Source: M3007 sp046160345 (GTDB lineage Bacteria; Bacteroidota; Bacteroidia; Chitinophagales; Saprospiraceae). Taken from it: DNA of 6,847 bases. Positions 5,388 to 6,847 of this stretch are shown one piece after another. Location: the NCBI GenBank assembly GCA_046160345.1, contig JBJXGO010000110.1:1-6847 (forward strand), written 5' to 3'. Numbering within the stretch: position 1 is the first letter of the stretch; each line of letters starts with the position of its first letter. The notes below the pieces were generated by a model that saw nothing but the letters and a program-made list of their open reading frames with translations, searched no databases and had not been told where the DNA came from. The position numbers and the translations under genes are program-made.

Positions 5388-6847
5388 TCAAAACTGAAAA
5401 TAAATAAACGATTGAACCTCAGCCGATTTAACCTGCATAACCAACATAATGATGGCTGTAAGCAATACTGCTTTTCCAAAAAGCGGGAGTGCCGTGGCAA
5501 ATCGCTGGGCTGCTAGTTCCGTGGATTTTGGCAGAAAATGCAGGCCAAAACCCAGCACCATCCAAAATAGCACGGCAGCATACCCTTTTAAAAAATCAAG
5601 GAAAAACTCTGGCCTGAATTCATAAGCAATTTGATGCATCATCTCGCCCACTTTTTCCATGCCTTCCGCACGAAAAAATATCCAGCAAAAACAGACGAAA
5701 TGAAATGTTAGAATGCCCCCAACAGCTCGGCGTATTACCCCGGAAGAACCGGGAATATTCCCTCTAATTAATTTTTCCACTCCCAGGGCAAGCCCGTGCA
5801 ACGCACCCCAAATAATAAACCTTGAGGCGGCCCCGTGCCAGAGACCGCCCAGCAACATGGTGGCAAACAGGTTGAAATTGGTGGAAAGTGCCTGTTTATC
5901 GCCTCTGATCAGGGCAGGCAAGGCCACTACTCCTACCAATGCTGACCACAATGCCAGCCACCACCACTCTCCTTCGAGCGCCCAAACAACCGACATTCCC
6001 AGCGTCAGGAGCATAAACCCTCCAGTGATCAACCAGGTGCCAATACTATTTTCCCGGTTGCCACCCAGGGGAATGTACAAATAGTCGCGAAGCCAGGTGG
6101 ACAAAGAAATGTGCCAGCGACGCCAGAATTCGGTGATGCTGAGCGATTGATAGGGCGAGTCAAAATTGATGGGAAATTTAAAGCCCATCAACAAGGCCAA
6201 ACCTATGGCCATATCGGAATAGCCAGAAAAGTCGCAATAGATCTGCATGGCATACCCGTACACGCCAAAAAGATTTTCCAGGCCAGTATATTGAAGAGGG
6301 GATTCAAAAACCCGGTCCACAAAATTGACGCTGATATAGTCAGATATGACCGCTTTTTTGAAAAAACCGGTACAAATGAGAAAAAATCCTCGCCCAAAGC
6401 CCTCCCGTGTAACAAAAACCGGCACCCTGATCTGGGGCAAAAAATCAGCCGCCCGAACAATCGGCCCGGCGATCATTTGAGGGAAGAATGTGACGTAGAA
6501 GGCATAATCAAGCATGCTGTCCTGCGCCTTCAATTGGCCGCGATACACATCGATGGTATAGCTGAGCGACTGAAAAGTGAAAAATGAAATGCCTGCGGGA
6601 AGGAACAGGTAACATGGGTCAAAAGGCCTTGCGAACATCTCGCAGAACATCTCCGAATAGAGGTTATATTTGAAATAAACCAGCATGCCCAGGTTGACCA
6701 CCAGGCTTATTACGAGCAATACCGTTTTCCCTCCCCGGGTTTTGGATCGGTCCATCCAACGGGCCAGGTTGAAATCTACCACGACGATGAGCACATGCAG
6801 CAACCAAAAAATGCCCGCACACTTGTAATAAAAAAAAAGGGAAAACA
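5388..6847 (-). CDS. MBOAT family (AlgI-like) O-acyltransferase, N-terminus outside the window
   Basis: A polytopic membrane O-acyltransferase, expected to move an acyl group (often acetyl) across the membrane onto an exported polysaccharide or other acceptor. The reading frame is open to the right edge: before the TTG at 6803 it continues as FSLFFYYKCAGIFW, matching the SLxFY stretch near the family N-terminus. The gene is therefore cut by the window, with perhaps 30-60 residues missing. Numbered from the TTG, key blocks are SFFTFQSLSYTIDVYRG (73-89), FFPQMIAGPI (106-115), YCDFSGYSDMAIG (189-201), EFWRRWHISLSTWLRDYLY (225-243), and LLGGLWHGAASRFIIWGALHG (317-337), which carries the catalytic His323 with a second HG at 336-337. 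The C-terminus is FIYFQF. AlgI-type enzymes often pair with an AlgJ/SGNH partner; none is visible, though it could lie to the right. It is more GC-rich than the desaturase genes. Confidence 0.92.
   Translation of the reverse strand, partial: FSLFFYYKCAGIFWLLHVLIVVVDFNLARWMDRSKTRGGKTVLLVISLVVNLGMLVYFKYNLYSEMFCEMFARPFDPCYLFLPAGISFFTFQSLSYTIDVYRGQLKAQDSMLDYAFYVTFFPQMIAGPIVRAADFLPQIRVPVFVTREGFGRGFFLICTGFFKKAVISDYISVNFVDRVFESPLQYTGLENLFGVYGYAMQIYCDFSGYSDMAIGLALLMGFKFPINFDSPYQSLSITEFWRRWHISLSTWLRDYLYIPLGGNRENSIGTWLITGGFMLLTLGMSVVWALEGEWWWLALWSALVGVVALPALIRGDKQALSTNFNLFATMLLGGLWHGAASRFIIWGALHGLALGVEKLIRGNIPGSSGVIRRAVGGILTFHFVCFCWIFFRAEGMEKVGEMMHQIAYEFRPEFFLDFLKGYAAVLFWMVLGFGLHFLPKSTELAAQRFATALPLFGKAVLLTAIIMLVMQVKSAEVQSFIYFQF

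Noticed and set aside
5240..5516. Overlapping frames on both strands at the end of the MBOAT gene
   Set aside because: They straddle the MBOAT stop and the gap, with no family resemblance. I could not connect them to the transposase remnant or to an IS30 C-terminus.
5713..6587. Long plus-strand frames of 123 and 158 codons
   Set aside because: They lie antisense to conserved MBOAT motifs and have no recognisable domain; they are shadows.
6801..6803. TTG start codon for the MBOAT protein
   Set aside because: The same frame is open to the window edge and the upstream residues (SLFFYYK...) fit the family, so this TTG is an internal Leu codon and the gene is simply cut by the window.
1..6847. 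tRNA, rRNA, CRISPR array or riboswitch
   Set aside because: No cloverleaf, rRNA core sequence, regularly spaced direct repeats or recognisable aptamer was seen in the gaps, which are all short.

Overview
The window is a bacterial chromosomal segment devoted mostly to lipid acyl-chain chemistry. I favour a Bacteroidota source, with moderate confidence. The minus-strand genes lack clear Shine-Dalgarno sequences and have A-rich leaders, for example AATAAATTTAACA directly before one start. TAnnTTTG-like elements, the Bacteroidota promoter type, lie upstream of two genes. The MBOAT protein ends in FIYFQF, a tail I associate with Bacteroidota AlgI-like proteins. GC content is low to middling: 38% in sampled bases 2461-2520 and 53% in 6061-6120. 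None of this excludes another phylum.

Layout. A plus-strand PlsC-type acyltransferase (10-861) may begin left of the window. It converges on three minus-strand genes for membrane-bound, histidine-box fatty acid desaturases. In transcription order these are a Delta12/omega-type enzyme (4250-3228) and two paralogous, front-end-like enzymes (3195-2083 and 2011-911). Gaps of 32 and 71 bases suggest one operon. Upstream of the trio is a 329-base gap holding a compact nested palindrome (4460-4550). It has 18-bp terminal inverted repeats and 8-of-9 matching flanking direct repeats, so it reads as a miniature non-autonomous mobile element. Next, still on the minus strand, is a 163-residue protein (5071-4580) with the His...His...Cys pattern and C-terminal membrane anchor of the LRAT/PLAAT (HRAS-like suppressor) thiol acyltransferase/phospholipase family. 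It is followed by a 316-base gap with a 38-codon remnant of an IS30-type transposase on the plus strand (5188-5304). The right end is a minus-strand MBOAT/AlgI-like O-acyltransferase (5388 to beyond 6847) whose N-terminus lies outside the window.

How the genes may work together (inference): the desaturases would insert double bonds in acyl chains, the PlsC-like enzyme would place acyl chains on a glycerolipid, and the LRAT/PLAAT-like protein could cleave or transfer acyl chains at the membrane. The MBOAT enzyme more likely O-acylates an exported polysaccharide and may be an unrelated neighbour, separated by transposon debris and differing in base composition. The two most notable items are the PLAAT-like architecture in a bacterium beside a desaturase operon and the 91-bp nested palindrome with an apparent target-site duplication.
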